Made by a program: the position numbers and the translations under genes. The notes under the pieces are model-generated. The model worked only from the letters and a program-made list of their open reading frames with translations, made no database searches and had not been told where the DNA came from. Shown here piece by piece: positions 26,441-35,096 of a stretch of 64,000 nt of DNA. This stretch comes from Phycisphaerales bacterium (GTDB lineage: Bacteria; Planctomycetota; Phycisphaerae; Phycisphaerales; UBA1924), in the NCBI GenBank assembly GCA_019744815.1, contig JAIEUA010000008.1:1-64000 (forward strand), read 5' to 3'. How positions within the stretch are numbered: the first letter of the stretch is position 1; each line of letters begins with the position of its first letter.

Positions 26441-27655
26441 ATGACCATGGGTCGTTGGAACGTTCTGGGCCTGGCGCTGTGCGCCGGCGCGGCGATCGCG
26501 TGCAACGCCGACGCGGCGATCCGCGTGGTGACGTACAACACGTCCGTTTCGGGCGCCGGGATCATCCCACCCAAAGCGGGCTTCGACACGCTGATGAAGG
26601 CGATCGGCGATCACCACCTCGCGGGCAACGCTCAGCCCATCGACGTGCTGGGTCTTCAGGAACTCGACGGCACGCAAAGCGTCTTCGGCATCAACTCGGC
26701 GACGCTGCCGTACATCGTCAGCCAGTTGAATGCGATCTATGGCGCGGGAACTTACGCCGCGGACAACGTGAAGGACCCGACCACCGGCGGCACCGGCGGC
26801 GGGCCGAACGGGCTGGTGTACAACACGCACACCGTCCAGGTCCTCGAGTCCAAGGTCATCGGAACGGTCAGCGGCTCGGGCATCGCCCGTGCACCCATGC
26901 GCTACAAGCTCCGCCCTGTCGGCAAGGGGGCCGATGCGGACTTTTACTTCTACGTCGTGCACTACAAGGCTTCGAGCGACGCGACGAGCAAGAACCGGCG
27001 GAACATCGAGTCGACTGCGATTCGCGCGGACGCGCTCGGAAGCAGTGCGCACATCATCTACGCGGGCGATTTCAACTTCACCAGCGGGCGCAGCGAGACG
27101 GCGTGGACCACGCTCGTCGCCCCCGGGCCCGCTCAGGCCGTCGACAGCATGAACCCCGCTGGCACCTGGACCAACACCAGCACTTTCCGAGGGCTCATGA
27201 CCGAGTCGGCGACCACGACCGACATCCGCTTTGATTTTCAGCTTGTCACCGCGCCGGTGCTGAACCAGCAGGGCGTGCGGCTCGTGCCCGGGACGATGGA
27301 GACCTTCGGCAACAACGGCACGCACGCGTTTGCGACCAGTGTCACCTCGGCGGCGAACACCGCGCTCGCGGACCTGCTCAACCGGAGCACGATCCTGTCG
27401 CTGCTCACCACTGTCAGCGACCATCTGCCGGTGGTGGCGGACTATGTGTACGTCGGGCCGGCGTGTCCGGCGGATCTCAACGGCGACACGTTCGTGGATG
27501 ATTCCGACTTCGTGATCTTCGCCGCCGCGTACGAGAACCTGGTCTGCCCGACCTCGCCCGCGCCGTGTCCGGCGGACCTGAACGCCGACACGTTTGTGGA
27601 TGACGCGGACTTCGTCGTCTTTGCCGCTGCGTACAACGCGCTGATCTGTCCGTAA
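26441..27655 (+). CDS. secreted endonuclease/exonuclease/phosphatase-fold protein with dockerin-like C-terminus
   Basis: A 404-residue exported protein. Start ATG 26441 follows GGAGCAGG and opens a signal peptide. The EEP fold is seen in IRVVTYNTS, VLGLQELDG (Mg-binding Glu), VVHYKA, IIYAGDFNF (catalytic D-x-N) and the ending SDHLPVVADY (catalytic Asp-His), so a metal-dependent phosphodiesterase is expected, acting on nucleic acids or a phospho-lipid. Two dockerin-like EF-hands follow (DLNGDTFVDDSDF and DLNADTFVDDADF, each with LxCP ends); they are nearly identical to each other, suggesting recent duplication. No neighbour defines its substrate. Confidence 0.88.
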   Translation: MTMGRWNVLGLALCAGAAIACNADAAIRVVTYNTSVSGAGIIPPKAGFDTLMKAIGDHHLAGNAQPIDVLGLQELDGTQSVFGINSATLPYIVSQLNAIYGAGTYAADNVKDPTTGGTGGGPNGLVYNTHTVQVLESKVIGTVSGSGIARAPMRYKLRPVGKGADADFYFYVVHYKASSDATSKNRRNIESTAIRADALGSSAHIIYAGDFNFTSGRSETAWTTLVAPGPAQAVDSMNPAGTWTNTSTFRGLMTESATTTDIRFDFQLVTAPVLNQQGVRLVPGTMETFGNNGTHAFATSVTSAANTALADLLNRSTILSLLTTVSDHLPVVADYVYVGPACPADLNGDTFVDDSDFVIFAAAYENLVCPTSPAPCPADLNADTFVDDADFVVFAAAYNALICP

Positions 27656-27789
27656 CTCCAGCCGCCACCGGTCTCAGTGATTCCTTCGATGACCCCGAAT
27701 CTCGGGGTGCGGCGGTCTCGTGCCGCCACCTCGGGGCACCTGATCGGTACAATTGAAAGATCACAACCGTTTTCACCAAAGAGACACCC

Positions 27790-30027
27790 ATGAGCACACA
27801 GGTCAGCGGCGTTCGGGCACAGGTTTTCAGGTCGGCGATCCGGTCGGCGATTGGCTTGGCGGCGGGAATCGGCATCGCCTCAAGTCTGATGGTGTTCCCC
27901 ACGCCTGCGGCGTTGGCGCGCACGGCGGGGCTCGCCGTCGCCAAGCCCGAGCTCAAGGGCAAATGGACCGGCGCGGTCAAGCTTCCCGGCGCGCCGCTGG
28001 AGTTTGTGCTGAACTTTGCGAGCGATGCCGAGGGCACGATCTCGATCCCGGCCCAGAAGGTTGAGGGGTTTGTCCTCGACAACATCGCGATCGACTCCGC
28101 GGCGAGCCCGGCCACCGCAACGTTCCGCATCAAGGAAGTCCCCGGCGCGATCGGCGGCAACCCGACCTTCAAGGGCACGTTCAACGCCGAAGGGAACGCG
28201 ATTGCCGGCGAGTTCTCCCAGGGCCCGGCGAAGTTCCCGTTTGAGATCAAGCGGGGGGATCCGGCGGCCAACGCCGCCGCGGCGCTCGATGGATTTGATG
28301 CCCAGGTCGACAAGATCCGCGAGGCGTGGCAGGTGCCCGGCATCGCCATCGCGATCGTGAAAGGCGGGGAGATCATCTACGCGAAGGGCTTCGGCTTCCG
28401 CGATCTCGACAAGAAGCTGCCGGTCTCCGAGAACACGCTCTTCGCGATCGGCTCGTCGACGAAGGCGTTTACGACCTTTGTGCTCGCGTCGCTCGCCGAG
28501 GAGGGCAAGTTCGACTGGGACAAGCCGGTGACGACGTATCTGCCCTCGTTCCGGCTCTACGACCGCGTGCTCACGGAGCGGATGACGGGGCGTGATCTGG
28601 TGACGCACCGTTCGGGCCTGCCGCGGCATGATCTCGTTTGGTACGGCGCGCCGAACCTGCCGCGGGCGGAACTGGTGAAGCGTCTGCCGTATCTGGAGAA
28701 CAACAAGGACCTGCGGGAGCAATGGCAGTACAACAACCTGATGTTCCTCACCGCGGGCGTGTTGGGGGAGACGCTGACGGGCAAGACGTGGGAGCAGAAC
28801 GTTCGCGAGCGGATCCTCACGCCGCTGGGCATGAACCGCAGCAACTTCACGATCGCGGACATGACCAAGGACGCCGATTACTCGTTCGGCTATCGCGAGG
28901 ACGAGGACACCTTTAAGGTCGAGCGGATGGACTTCCGCGAGATGGTCAACATGGGCCCGGCGGGTTCCATCAATTCCTCCGTGAAGGAAATGGCCAATTG
29001 GGTCATGCTCCATCTGAGTGACGGGCAGCTCGGCAAGTCCTTCCCCGGACCCGCTGCCGGCAAGCGGCTCGTGCAGGCCGAGGCGCTCAAGGACATGCAC
29101 GCGCCGCACATGACCCGAGGCGACGGCAGCCCGGAAACGCCCGAGATCGTGCCGGTCGGCTACGGCCTCGGTTGGTTCATCGATGTCTACCGCGGGCACC
29201 GCGTGGTGCACCACGGCGGCAACATCGACGGCTTCTCGTCGTTGGTCGCGATGCTGCCGCAGGACAATCTCGGCGTCGTCGTCCTCACCAACATGAACGG
29301 CACGCCGACGCGTGATCTGCTCGTGCGTTACGCCTTCGATCGATTGCTCGGCCTCGAGCCCACCGACTGGAGCGGCAAGGCGATCGCTAGACGCGATCTT
29401 GCGCGCTCGCAGGGCAAGGACGCCAAGTCGAAGCTTGGCGAGACCAAGAAGCCCAACGCGCCGCACTCGCACCCGATTGCCGAGTACGCGGGCGAGTACC
29501 GCCACCCCGGCTACGGCACGCTCATCGTGAACAGCGCGAGCGACGGAACCCTGTCCTTTACCTACAACAACATCACCACGCAGCTCGAGCACTGGCACTA
29601 CGACGTCTTCAAGGGCACCAAGAACGCCGCGGACCAGACGTACAACTCCTTCACGCTCCAGTTCGGCACCGGATTCGACGGCGAGATCGACAGCGTCCGC
29701 GGCGCGTTCGAGCCCAGCGTCGGCCTGATCACCTTCCAGCGCCAGGGCGACGCGGAGCTGAAGGACAAGGCGTTCCTTGCCAAGCTTGCGGGCGACTATC
29801 TCATCATGGGCACGCAGCCGTGCACCATCACGCTCACCGACGCGACGCTGACGGCCAGCCTTCCCGGTCAGCCCACTTTCGAGCTGATCCCAGCCCGCAA
29901 CCGCACCTTCAAGCTCAAAGGCCTCGAAGGCTTTAGCGTGCAGTTCGTGCTCGAGGGAGACGGCGTGACCGAACTGAAGTTCCTGCAGCCCAACGGCGTG
30001 TTCACGGGGAAGCCGGTGAAGAAGTAG
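27790..30027 (+). CDS. serine beta-lactamase-like (class C/PBP-type) hydrolase with C-terminal DUF3471-like region
   Basis: A 745-residue exported protein. An N-terminal ~130-residue beta region (LKGKWTGAVKLPGAPLEF...) precedes the beta-lactamase domain (about 165-520). Its active motifs are intact: SxxK in GSSTKAFTTF, YxN in WQYNNLMF, and HxG in VVHHGGNIDGFSS. The C-terminal half (~560-745) is a beta-rich domain of DUF3471 type (AEYAGEYRHPGYGTLIV). Homologues are esterases or D-amino-acid/peptide hydrolases rather than true beta-lactamases. The ribosome site is weak (AGAGA). The next gene is a peptidase, in keeping with scavenging of peptides or cell-wall pieces. Confidence 0.9.
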   Translation: MSTQVSGVRAQVFRSAIRSAIGLAAGIGIASSLMVFPTPAALARTAGLAVAKPELKGKWTGAVKLPGAPLEFVLNFASDAEGTISIPAQKVEGFVLDNIAIDSAASPATATFRIKEVPGAIGGNPTFKGTFNAEGNAIAGEFSQGPAKFPFEIKRGDPAANAAAALDGFDAQVDKIREAWQVPGIAIAIVKGGEIIYAKGFGFRDLDKKLPVSENTLFAIGSSTKAFTTFVLASLAEEGKFDWDKPVTTYLPSFRLYDRVLTERMTGRDLVTHRSGLPRHDLVWYGAPNLPRAELVKRLPYLENNKDLREQWQYNNLMFLTAGVLGETLTGKTWEQNVRERILTPLGMNRSNFTIADMTKDADYSFGYREDEDTFKVERMDFREMVNMGPAGSINSSVKEMANWVMLHLSDGQLGKSFPGPAAGKRLVQAEALKDMHAPHMTRGDGSPETPEIVPVGYGLGWFIDVYRGHRVVHHGGNIDGFSSLVAMLPQDNLGVVVLTNMNGTPTRDLLVRYAFDRLLGLEPTDWSGKAIARRDLARSQGKDAKSKLGETKKPNAPHSHPIAEYAGEYRHPGYGTLIVNSASDGTLSFTYNNITTQLEHWHYDVFKGTKNAADQTYNSFTLQFGTGFDGEIDSVRGAFEPSVGLITFQRQGDAELKDKAFLAKLAGDYLIMGTQPCTITLTDATLTASLPGQPTFELIPARNRTFKLKGLEGFSVQFVLEGDGVTELKFLQPNGVFTGKPVKK

Positions 30028-30051
30028 AGGACGCTTCTCGGCGACAATTGG

Positions 30052-30098
30052 GTGCCACCGGCCCGCGGCTGCTCCAAGCCGCAGCGGACTGATGGCAC
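30052..30098. repeat. family F palindromic repeat, 5' of the oligopeptidase gene
   Basis: A 47-bp hairpin GTGCCACC...GATGGCAC with inner stem GCGGCTGCTCCAAGCCGC (30065-30082). A larger copy lies at 32333-32440, so the two flank the oligopeptidase gene. Confidence 0.75.
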
Positions 30099-30129
30099 GC
30101 GACCTCCGTCATCGAGTAAACTCCGCTCC

Positions 30130-32277
30130 ATGCACGACCACGCGATCCTCGCTCTTGCCTGTTTCTCGCTCGTCGCTTCGTTTGCCGCCGCCCAGACGCC
30201 GCCCCGCGCTGAGAAGATCCCGCACACCACCACGATCCACGGCGTCACGCTGAGCGACGAGTACTTCTGGCTCCGCCAGCGCAACGACCCGGTGCTCGGA
30301 CCCAAGGTGTTGGAGCATCTGAAGGCCGAGCGTGCGTACTGCGACGCCGCCATGGCCCACACCAGCGAGCGTCAGCAGACGCTGTACGACGAGATGGTGG
30401 CGCGGGTGCAGCAGACCGACACGAGTGTGCCGTACCGCCAGGGGAAGTGGTCGTACTACACGCGCAACGTCGAGGGTAAGCCCTACAAGATCTACTGCCG
30501 CAAGCCGCTGCCCGACGGCACGGAGCAGGTCATCCTCGACGCGAACCAGGCCGCGGAGGGCCAACGCAACTTCCGCATCGGCGGCATGGAGGTCTCTCCC
30601 GACGGGCGCATCGCCGCGATCGCGATCGATCTCAACGGAGCCGAAAAGTACACGGTACGGTTCCGTGATCTCGCGGCCAATGCCGATCTGTCGTACACCA
30701 TCCCGGAGACCGCGGGCGATCTCGCCTGGGCCGCGGACAGCCGCACGGTGTTCTACACCACGCTCGACGAGACCATGCGGCCGTACCGCGTCTACCGCCA
30801 CATCGTCGGCACGGAGACGTCCGGCGACGCGCTGGTATACGAGGAGAAGGACGATCAGTTCTTCATCTCGATCGAAACCACGCGGAGCGGGCGCTATGTG
30901 ATGATCTCGCTGGAAAGCCGCGATACCAACGAGTGGCGCTACATTCCGGCCAATGCTCCCCGCTCCAATCCGGTCGTGATCGAACCGCGAGAGAAAGGCC
31001 ACGAGTACAAGGTCGAGCACCACGACAACCGGTTCCTGATCCTCACCAACGACGGCGCGAAGAACTTCCGTCTCGTCGAGGCGCCGATTGAAGCCCCCGG
31101 CCGCGAGAACTGGCGCGAGATTCGCGCCGGGCGCCCCGACGTGCTCATGGAGCGGGTGCTCGCGTTCAAGAACCACTTCGTGCTGGCGTATCGGCAGAAC
31201 GCGATGCCGCACCTGAGCATCACCGCGTTCAAGGGCGTCACGAAGGAGATCGAGACCTCGGAGCCGTCGTACGTGATCTTCCCGGAGATGAACGAGGAGT
31301 ACGACACCGACACGTTCCGGTATTCGTACACCTCGCCGATCACGCCCTCGTCCATCTACGACATCCACATGGACTCGGGCGAGAAAAAGCTGCTCAAGCA
31401 ACAGCCCGTGATCGGCTACGACCCGAGCCTGTATGCCGTCGAGTTCGTCAAGGCGGTCGCCACCGACGGCACGCCGATCCCGCTCACCATCTGGTACAAG
31501 CGCGATGTGCCTCGCGACGGCACTGCGGCCGCGTTGCTCGAGGGCTACTCCTCCTACGGCTTCTCGGCGATGCCCAACTTCTCGAGCGCGGCGGTCTCTC
31601 TGCTGGATCGCGGCGTCGTCCTCGCCGAGGCCCACAGCCGCGGCGGCAGCGACATGGGCCGCGCGTGGTACGAAGACGGCAAGCTGATGAAGAAACGCAA
31701 CACCTTCACCGACTTCATCGCGTGTGCCGAGTACCTGATCGAGAAAAAGTACACCAACCCCTCTCGCCTCGCGATCCGCGGCGGGTCCGCCGGCGGCCTG
31801 CTGATGGGCGCTGTCACCACCATGCGTCCCGATCTCTTCGGCGCCGTCGTCGCTCAGGTGCCGTTTGTCGACGCGCTCAACACGATGCTCGATCCGACAC
31901 TGCCACTGACGATCAACGAGTACGACGAGTGGGGCAATCCCACCGAGAGCAAGGCCGCGTTCGAGTACATCCGCAGCTACTCGCCCTACGACAACACCCG
32001 CCCGGCTCGATATCCGCACGTGCTTCTCACCAGCGGCATCAACGACCCGCGTGTGAGCTACTTCGAGCCCGCCAAGTGGGCTCAGCGCCTCCGCGACAAC
32101 AACCAGGCCGACACCCAGGTGCTCTTCAAGATCGAGCTCGACGCCGGCCACGGCTCGTTCGCCGATCGGTACGCGGCCATGAAGGACGAGGCATTCGTGC
32201 AAGCCTTCGTGCTCGACCGCCTCGGCGTCGCGGAGCCGGACCCCAAGACGAATCCGAAGGCCAAGAAGAAGCGGTAG
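30130..32277 (+). CDS. exported oligopeptidase B (prolyl oligopeptidase family, S9A)
   Basis: A 715-residue protein. ATG 30130 opens a signal peptide (MHDHAILALACFSLVASFAAA), unusual for oligopeptidase B, which is cytosolic in E. coli. The beta-propeller gate (about 70-410) precedes the alpha/beta hydrolase domain, with nucleophile Ser in RGGSAGGLLMG, Asp in SGINDPRVSYFEP and His in LDAGHGSFADRYA. DEYFWLRQ near the N-terminus is the usual S9A start. Expected to cut after basic residues in short peptides. It follows the beta-lactamase-like hydrolase on the same strand and is flanked by family F repeats. Confidence 0.92.
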   Translation: MHDHAILALACFSLVASFAAAQTPPRAEKIPHTTTIHGVTLSDEYFWLRQRNDPVLGPKVLEHLKAERAYCDAAMAHTSERQQTLYDEMVARVQQTDTSVPYRQGKWSYYTRNVEGKPYKIYCRKPLPDGTEQVILDANQAAEGQRNFRIGGMEVSPDGRIAAIAIDLNGAEKYTVRFRDLAANADLSYTIPETAGDLAWAADSRTVFYTTLDETMRPYRVYRHIVGTETSGDALVYEEKDDQFFISIETTRSGRYVMISLESRDTNEWRYIPANAPRSNPVVIEPREKGHEYKVEHHDNRFLILTNDGAKNFRLVEAPIEAPGRENWREIRAGRPDVLMERVLAFKNHFVLAYRQNAMPHLSITAFKGVTKEIETSEPSYVIFPEMNEEYDTDTFRYSYTSPITPSSIYDIHMDSGEKKLLKQQPVIGYDPSLYAVEFVKAVATDGTPIPLTIWYKRDVPRDGTAAALLEGYSSYGFSAMPNFSSAAVSLLDRGVVLAEAHSRGGSDMGRAWYEDGKLMKKRNTFTDFIACAEYLIEKKYTNPSRLAIRGGSAGGLLMGAVTTMRPDLFGAVVAQVPFVDALNTMLDPTLPLTINEYDEWGNPTESKAAFEYIRSYSPYDNTRPARYPHVLLTSGINDPRVSYFEPAKWAQRLRDNNQADTQVLFKIELDAGHGSFADRYAAMKDEAFVQAFVLDRLGVAEPDPKTNPKAKKKR

Positions 32278-32301
32278 ACGCGTGCGAACGTGTACGCGGG
32301 G

Positions 32302-32322
32302 GCGGGGCCTTCCAGGCCCCGC
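32302..32322. repeat. family C palindrome
   Basis: GGGGCCTTCCAGGCCCC stem extended by two paired bases each side, 24 bases after the stop of the oligopeptidase gene. Confidence 0.8.
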
Positions 32323-32332
32323 ACATCCCAAG

Positions 32333-32440
32333 GTGCCACCAGTCCACGGCTGCTTGGAGCCGCGCGACTGGTGGTTGGGGGCATCGCAGCTTCGTGCCGC
32401 GTCAGTCGCGCCGTTCCGAGCCGCGGCGGACTGATGGCAC
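32333..32440. repeat. family F double hairpin, 3' of the oligopeptidase gene
   Basis: Two successive stems: CCACCAGTC...GACTGGTGG (32337-32373) and GTGCCGCGTCAGTC...GACTGATGGCAC (32394-32440). Its ends match the 30052-30098 copy. Confidence 0.7.
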
Positions 32441-32456
32441 CGGATCAATACTCCGT

Positions 32457-32477
32457 GGGACCGGCCTCCGGCCGGTC
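32457..32477. repeat. family D palindrome
   Basis: ACCGGCCTCCGGCCGGT stem; it stands three bases beyond the stop codon of the pirin gene (minus strand), a position where it could block RNA decay or help end transcription. Confidence 0.8.
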
Positions 32478-32480
32478 TTC

Positions 32481-33197
32481 TCACGCCAGATCGAACACGA
32501 GCACATCCGCGTCGGTTGTGCCGGTGAGCACAATCGATCCCTCGTTCTCGATCGCCGCGCCGTCGCCCTCGCCGAGCGCCTTGCCGTCGAGGTCGATCTG
32601 GCCGCGGACGACCTGCACGTACACGCCGCGGCCTTTGGCGATGGTGTGGCCGACCTTCGCTCCCGGCGACAGCAGCGTCGAGTACACCGTCGCGTCCTGG
32701 TTGATCAGGAGCGGCGCGTCGGTCTTCTTTGAGCGCGGGCCCACGATCGGCACCAGCTTGTTCCGCCGCTCGGCCTCGCTGAAATCGCGCTGGGCGTACA
32801 TCGGGTCGTGCCCTTCTCGGTCGGGCATGATCCAGATCTGGATGAAGCGCGACGCCTCGGTCGGCGATGGATTGAACTCGCTGTGCGTGACGCCGCGGCC
32901 CGCGGACATGACCTGCACGCTGCCCGCGCCGCTTTCGTGGGCGTGGCGCGAGCCGTCTTCCATCTGGTCCTTGTGCGCGAGGCGGCCGCTGACGACGTAG
33001 GAGATGATCTCCATGTCCTCGTGCGGGTGAGGCTCAAAGCCCTTGCCGCCAGCGACGATGTCGTCGTTGATGACACGGAGTGAGCGGAACGACACGTGCT
33101 CGCGGTCGATGTAGCGGCCGAAGCTGAAGGTGTGCTTGCTGTCCAGCCACGACCACTTGGACTGGCCACGGGTGTGAGACGGGCGAACGGTGATCAT
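32481..33197 (-). CDS. pirin family protein
   Basis: A 238-residue cupin-fold protein. The metal-binding pattern HPHEDMEIISYVVSG and later THSEFN are intact in the N-terminal cupin, and the second cupin ends VLTGTTDADVLVFDLA. Some pirins are quercetin 2,3-dioxygenases and others bind regulators; the exact role here is open. Start 33197 has a strong AGGAGG site. It overlaps the stop codon of the VOC gene by one base (TGATG), so the two are translationally coupled. With the MarR and flavodoxin-like genes upstream it suggests a response to quinones or electrophiles. Confidence 0.9.
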   Translation of the reverse strand: MITVRPSHTRGQSKWSWLDSKHTFSFGRYIDREHVSFRSLRVINDDIVAGGKGFEPHPHEDMEIISYVVSGRLAHKDQMEDGSRHAHESGAGSVQVMSAGRGVTHSEFNPSPTEASRFIQIWIMPDREGHDPMYAQRDFSEAERRNKLVPIVGPRSKKTDAPLLINQDATVYSTLLSPGAKVGHTIAKGRGVYVQVVRGQIDLDGKALGEGDGAAIENEGSIVLTGTTDADVLVFDLA

Positions 33198-33706
33198 CAG
33201 AAACCTCCTGACGGAATGTGCTCGATGGTTGGTGTCTTCGGTTCTGAGGCGGCGACCTCTTCGACGCGGCGTCGCTCCAAGGGGAGCGAGTGTCCCCGCC
33301 ACGCGGTTCGGCTTCCCTCGATGCGGCGGTCCAGATACACCTCGACGCCGTTGCGATCGGGGTCGTTGGTGTACAGCGCCCAACTGATGCCGTGATCAAC
33401 GCCGACGACGCGGCCGCGTGCCTGCAGCGCGTCCCACCGCGAGAGCAGCGTGGCCGCATCCTCGACCTCGAAGGCGACGTGGTACAGCCCCACCGCGCCG
33501 GGCGCGGGCAACGCCGCCCGGTCGCCGAAAGCTTGCAACGCAAGATCGTGGTGAGCCGCCCCGAACGAGAGAAACGCAAAGTCATCGCCGACACGCTCGA
33601 CGAATTGGAGTCCCAGCGTTTGCTGGTAGAACTCGATGGCGCGATCGAGCCGCCGCACTTTCAGGTGCACGTGGCCGAGGCGAACATGTTCGGTGCGATT
33701 GGTCAT
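33197..33706 (-). CDS. VOC/glyoxalase-fold protein (ring-cleavage dioxygenase type)
   Basis: A 169-residue protein of the vicinal oxygen chelate fold. Features: LGHVHLKVRRLDRAIEFYQQTLGLQFV (split here only by its own beta-alpha unit), GLYHVAFEVEDAATL, HGISWALYTNDPDRNGVEVYLD. The metal ligands expected at the start (His in GHVHLKV), middle (YHVAF) and end (GVEVYLD, Glu) are present, as in catechol 2,3-dioxygenase-like proteins. It is probably a dioxygenase or glyoxalase-like enzyme acting on an aromatic or electrophilic compound. Stop overlaps the pirin start. Its promoter region carries TTGT-N4-ACAA, as does the MarR gene. Confidence 0.85.
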   Translation of the reverse strand: MTNRTEHVRLGHVHLKVRRLDRAIEFYQQTLGLQFVERVGDDFAFLSFGAAHHDLALQAFGDRAALPAPGAVGLYHVAFEVEDAATLLSRWDALQARGRVVGVDHGISWALYTNDPDRNGVEVYLDRRIEGSRTAWRGHSLPLERRRVEEVAASEPKTPTIEHIPSGGF

Positions 33707-33740
33707 GGCTCGTCTACTGCATCTATCTCGGGTGCGGTAG

Positions 33741-33752
33741 TTGTTGGAACAA
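33741..33752. promoter_or_regulatory. candidate MarR operator upstream of VOC-pirin pair
   Basis: Perfect inverted half-sites TTGT-TGGA-ACAA, 35 bases ahead of the VOC start. The same TTGT-N4-ACAA pattern, also preceded by TAG, lies upstream of the marR gene at 35085-35096. Binding is inferred from the shared pattern only. Confidence 0.5.
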
Positions 33753-33768
33753 GCATTGGATGCGAGAA

Positions 33769-33792
33769 AAGGGACGAGGTTTCTCGTCCCTT
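33769..33792 (-). terminator. intrinsic terminator after the flavodoxin-like gene
   Basis: Stem AAGGGACGAG / CTCGTCCCTT with a 4-base loop, followed on the minus strand by TTTTC. It lies just after the 33799 stop and separates the MarR/flavodoxin-like unit from the VOC-pirin unit. Confidence 0.75.
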
Positions 33793-33798
33793 GGGGTC

Positions 33799-34389
33799 TC
33801 ACTTGCCCTTCAAGAACCGGGCGGTGATCTCGGCCACGCGCTTGCCGTAGGCCTCGGCGGTGGCCCGATCGCCCTTCGGCGGCGTCACCTCGGGCGAGGC
33901 TTGGTCGCTCTGCGTCATCACGCCCAGCTGCGACGAGATCCGGTTGAGCGCATCCGGAGCGCCCGCCGGGTGCCCGCCCACCATGCCGGTGCTCACCCAG
34001 ATCATGCTGTGCTGCCCGGCGAAGATCGCGAGCTGGAAGAGCGCGTTGAGCTTGTCGCCCGACATGCTGCCCGAGTTGGTGAACCCGCCGGCGACTTTGT
34101 CCTTCCAGGCCTGCGTGTACCACAGGCCCGCGGTCTGCTCCATGAACTTCTTGAAATCGGCCGAGAGCGAGCCCATGTAGGTAGGGGCTCCGAAGATGAT
34201 GGCGTCCGCGGCGGCGAGCTCATCCCAGCGACCGGTGAGCTTGCGGTCCTTGTCCGGGCCGGCCAACTCGCCCACCGCGATGATCGAGACCTCGCTGCCC
34301 GCGACGCTCTTGGCGCCGGCCGCCACGCACTCGGCGACGACCTTGGTGTGCCCGTACCCGCTGTGATAGACAATCGCGATCTTCGGCAT
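33799..34389 (-). CDS. flavodoxin-family NAD(P)H-dependent (quinone) oxidoreductase, WrbA-like
   Basis: A 196-residue flavodoxin-like protein. It opens MPKIAIVYHSGYGHTKVVAE, the FMN phosphate-binding loop, and has the FMN-isoalloxazine loops GAPTYMGSLSADFKKFME and FTNSGSMSGDK, with VSTGMVGGHPAG later. Length and motif order match WrbA/flavodoxin-type quinone reductases, but the match is not close enough to name it WrbA. It should reduce quinones by two electrons, limiting redox cycling. It is 75 bases downstream of the MarR regulator on the same strand and is followed by an intrinsic terminator. Confidence 0.87.
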   Translation of the reverse strand: MPKIAIVYHSGYGHTKVVAECVAAGAKSVAGSEVSIIAVGELAGPDKDRKLTGRWDELAAADAIIFGAPTYMGSLSADFKKFMEQTAGLWYTQAWKDKVAGGFTNSGSMSGDKLNALFQLAIFAGQHSMIWVSTGMVGGHPAGAPDALNRISSQLGVMTQSDQASPEVTPPKGDRATAEAYGKRVAEITARFLKGK

Positions 34390-34464
34390 GAGTGCTTCCT
34401 TGGAGTTCTGAAGTCTTGAAGTCTGGGAGTGGCGGAGAGCGTTGATCCGTTCAGGTTGATCGGT

Positions 34465-35049
34465 TCAGATTGTTGCGGCCGTCTCGGCGCGTCGCTCGGA
34501 CGCACGCTGCCGGGCCTTCTCGAGCAGATCGCTCAGATGCTCGAGCTCGTCCTTGCTCATGTGCCCCAAGTGCTGCTTGTGCAGCTCGAGCACCTCGTCG
34601 TCGAAGTCTCGCAGCACGTTGAGCCCGGCGTTGGTGATGTACGCGTAGATCACGCGGCGGTCCTTGTCGCAGCGACGCCGAGCGGCGAAGGTCAGTTGCT
34701 CGAGGCGATCGATGAGTCGCGTCACGTCGGGGACCGGCGCGATCATGCGTTCACCGATCTCGGTGAGCGGCAGGCCCGCGCGGGTCGCGGGGTCGCCGTA
34801 CTTGCCCGGTGCGGCACCCTGGAGCCCGGCGACGCCGCGGAGGATGCAGAGGATGTTGTACGTGCTCTCCGAGACGCCTCGGGTCTTGAAGAGCCGCTCG
34901 AACTGGTTCGAGAGGATCGCGGCGGTGCGGATGAGATTGAGGTAAGCCTCTTGCTCAGGAGACTGGAACGGGCGAGCCTTGCCGATCTGGGCGGCGAGCC
35001 CCTTGGTCGTTCCGTTGGTCTTTCCGTCGATCGCTTTGGTCGGAGCCAT
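34465..35049 (-). CDS. MarR family transcriptional regulator
   Basis: A 194-residue DNA-binding protein. A winged helix is readable in GLPLTEIGERMIAPVPDVTRLIDRL (helix-turn-helix) followed by RRCDKDRRVIYAYITNAG (wing, with the conserved DxRR). N- and C-terminal helices form the dimer region. Start 35049 has AAGGTG upstream. Two TTGT-N4-ACAA palindromes, one in its own promoter and one in front of the VOC-pirin pair, are the likely binding sites. Probably an electrophile- or quinone-responsive repressor; no cysteine pattern proves the sensing mode. Confidence 0.9.
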   Translation of the reverse strand: MAPTKAIDGKTNGTTKGLAAQIGKARPFQSPEQEAYLNLIRTAAILSNQFERLFKTRGVSESTYNILCILRGVAGLQGAAPGKYGDPATRAGLPLTEIGERMIAPVPDVTRLIDRLEQLTFAARRRCDKDRRVIYAYITNAGLNVLRDFDDEVLELHKQHLGHMSKDELEHLSDLLEKARQRASERRAETAATI

Positions 35050-35084
35050 CGCCACACCTTTCTGATTACCCGACACGCACGATA

Positions 35085-35096
35085 GTTGTGAAAACA
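35085..35096. promoter_or_regulatory. candidate MarR operator in the marR promoter
   Basis: TTGT-GAAA-ACAA inverted half-sites, 36 bases upstream of the marR start, in an AT-rich stretch that should hold its promoter. Matches the site at 33741-33752. Confidence 0.55.
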
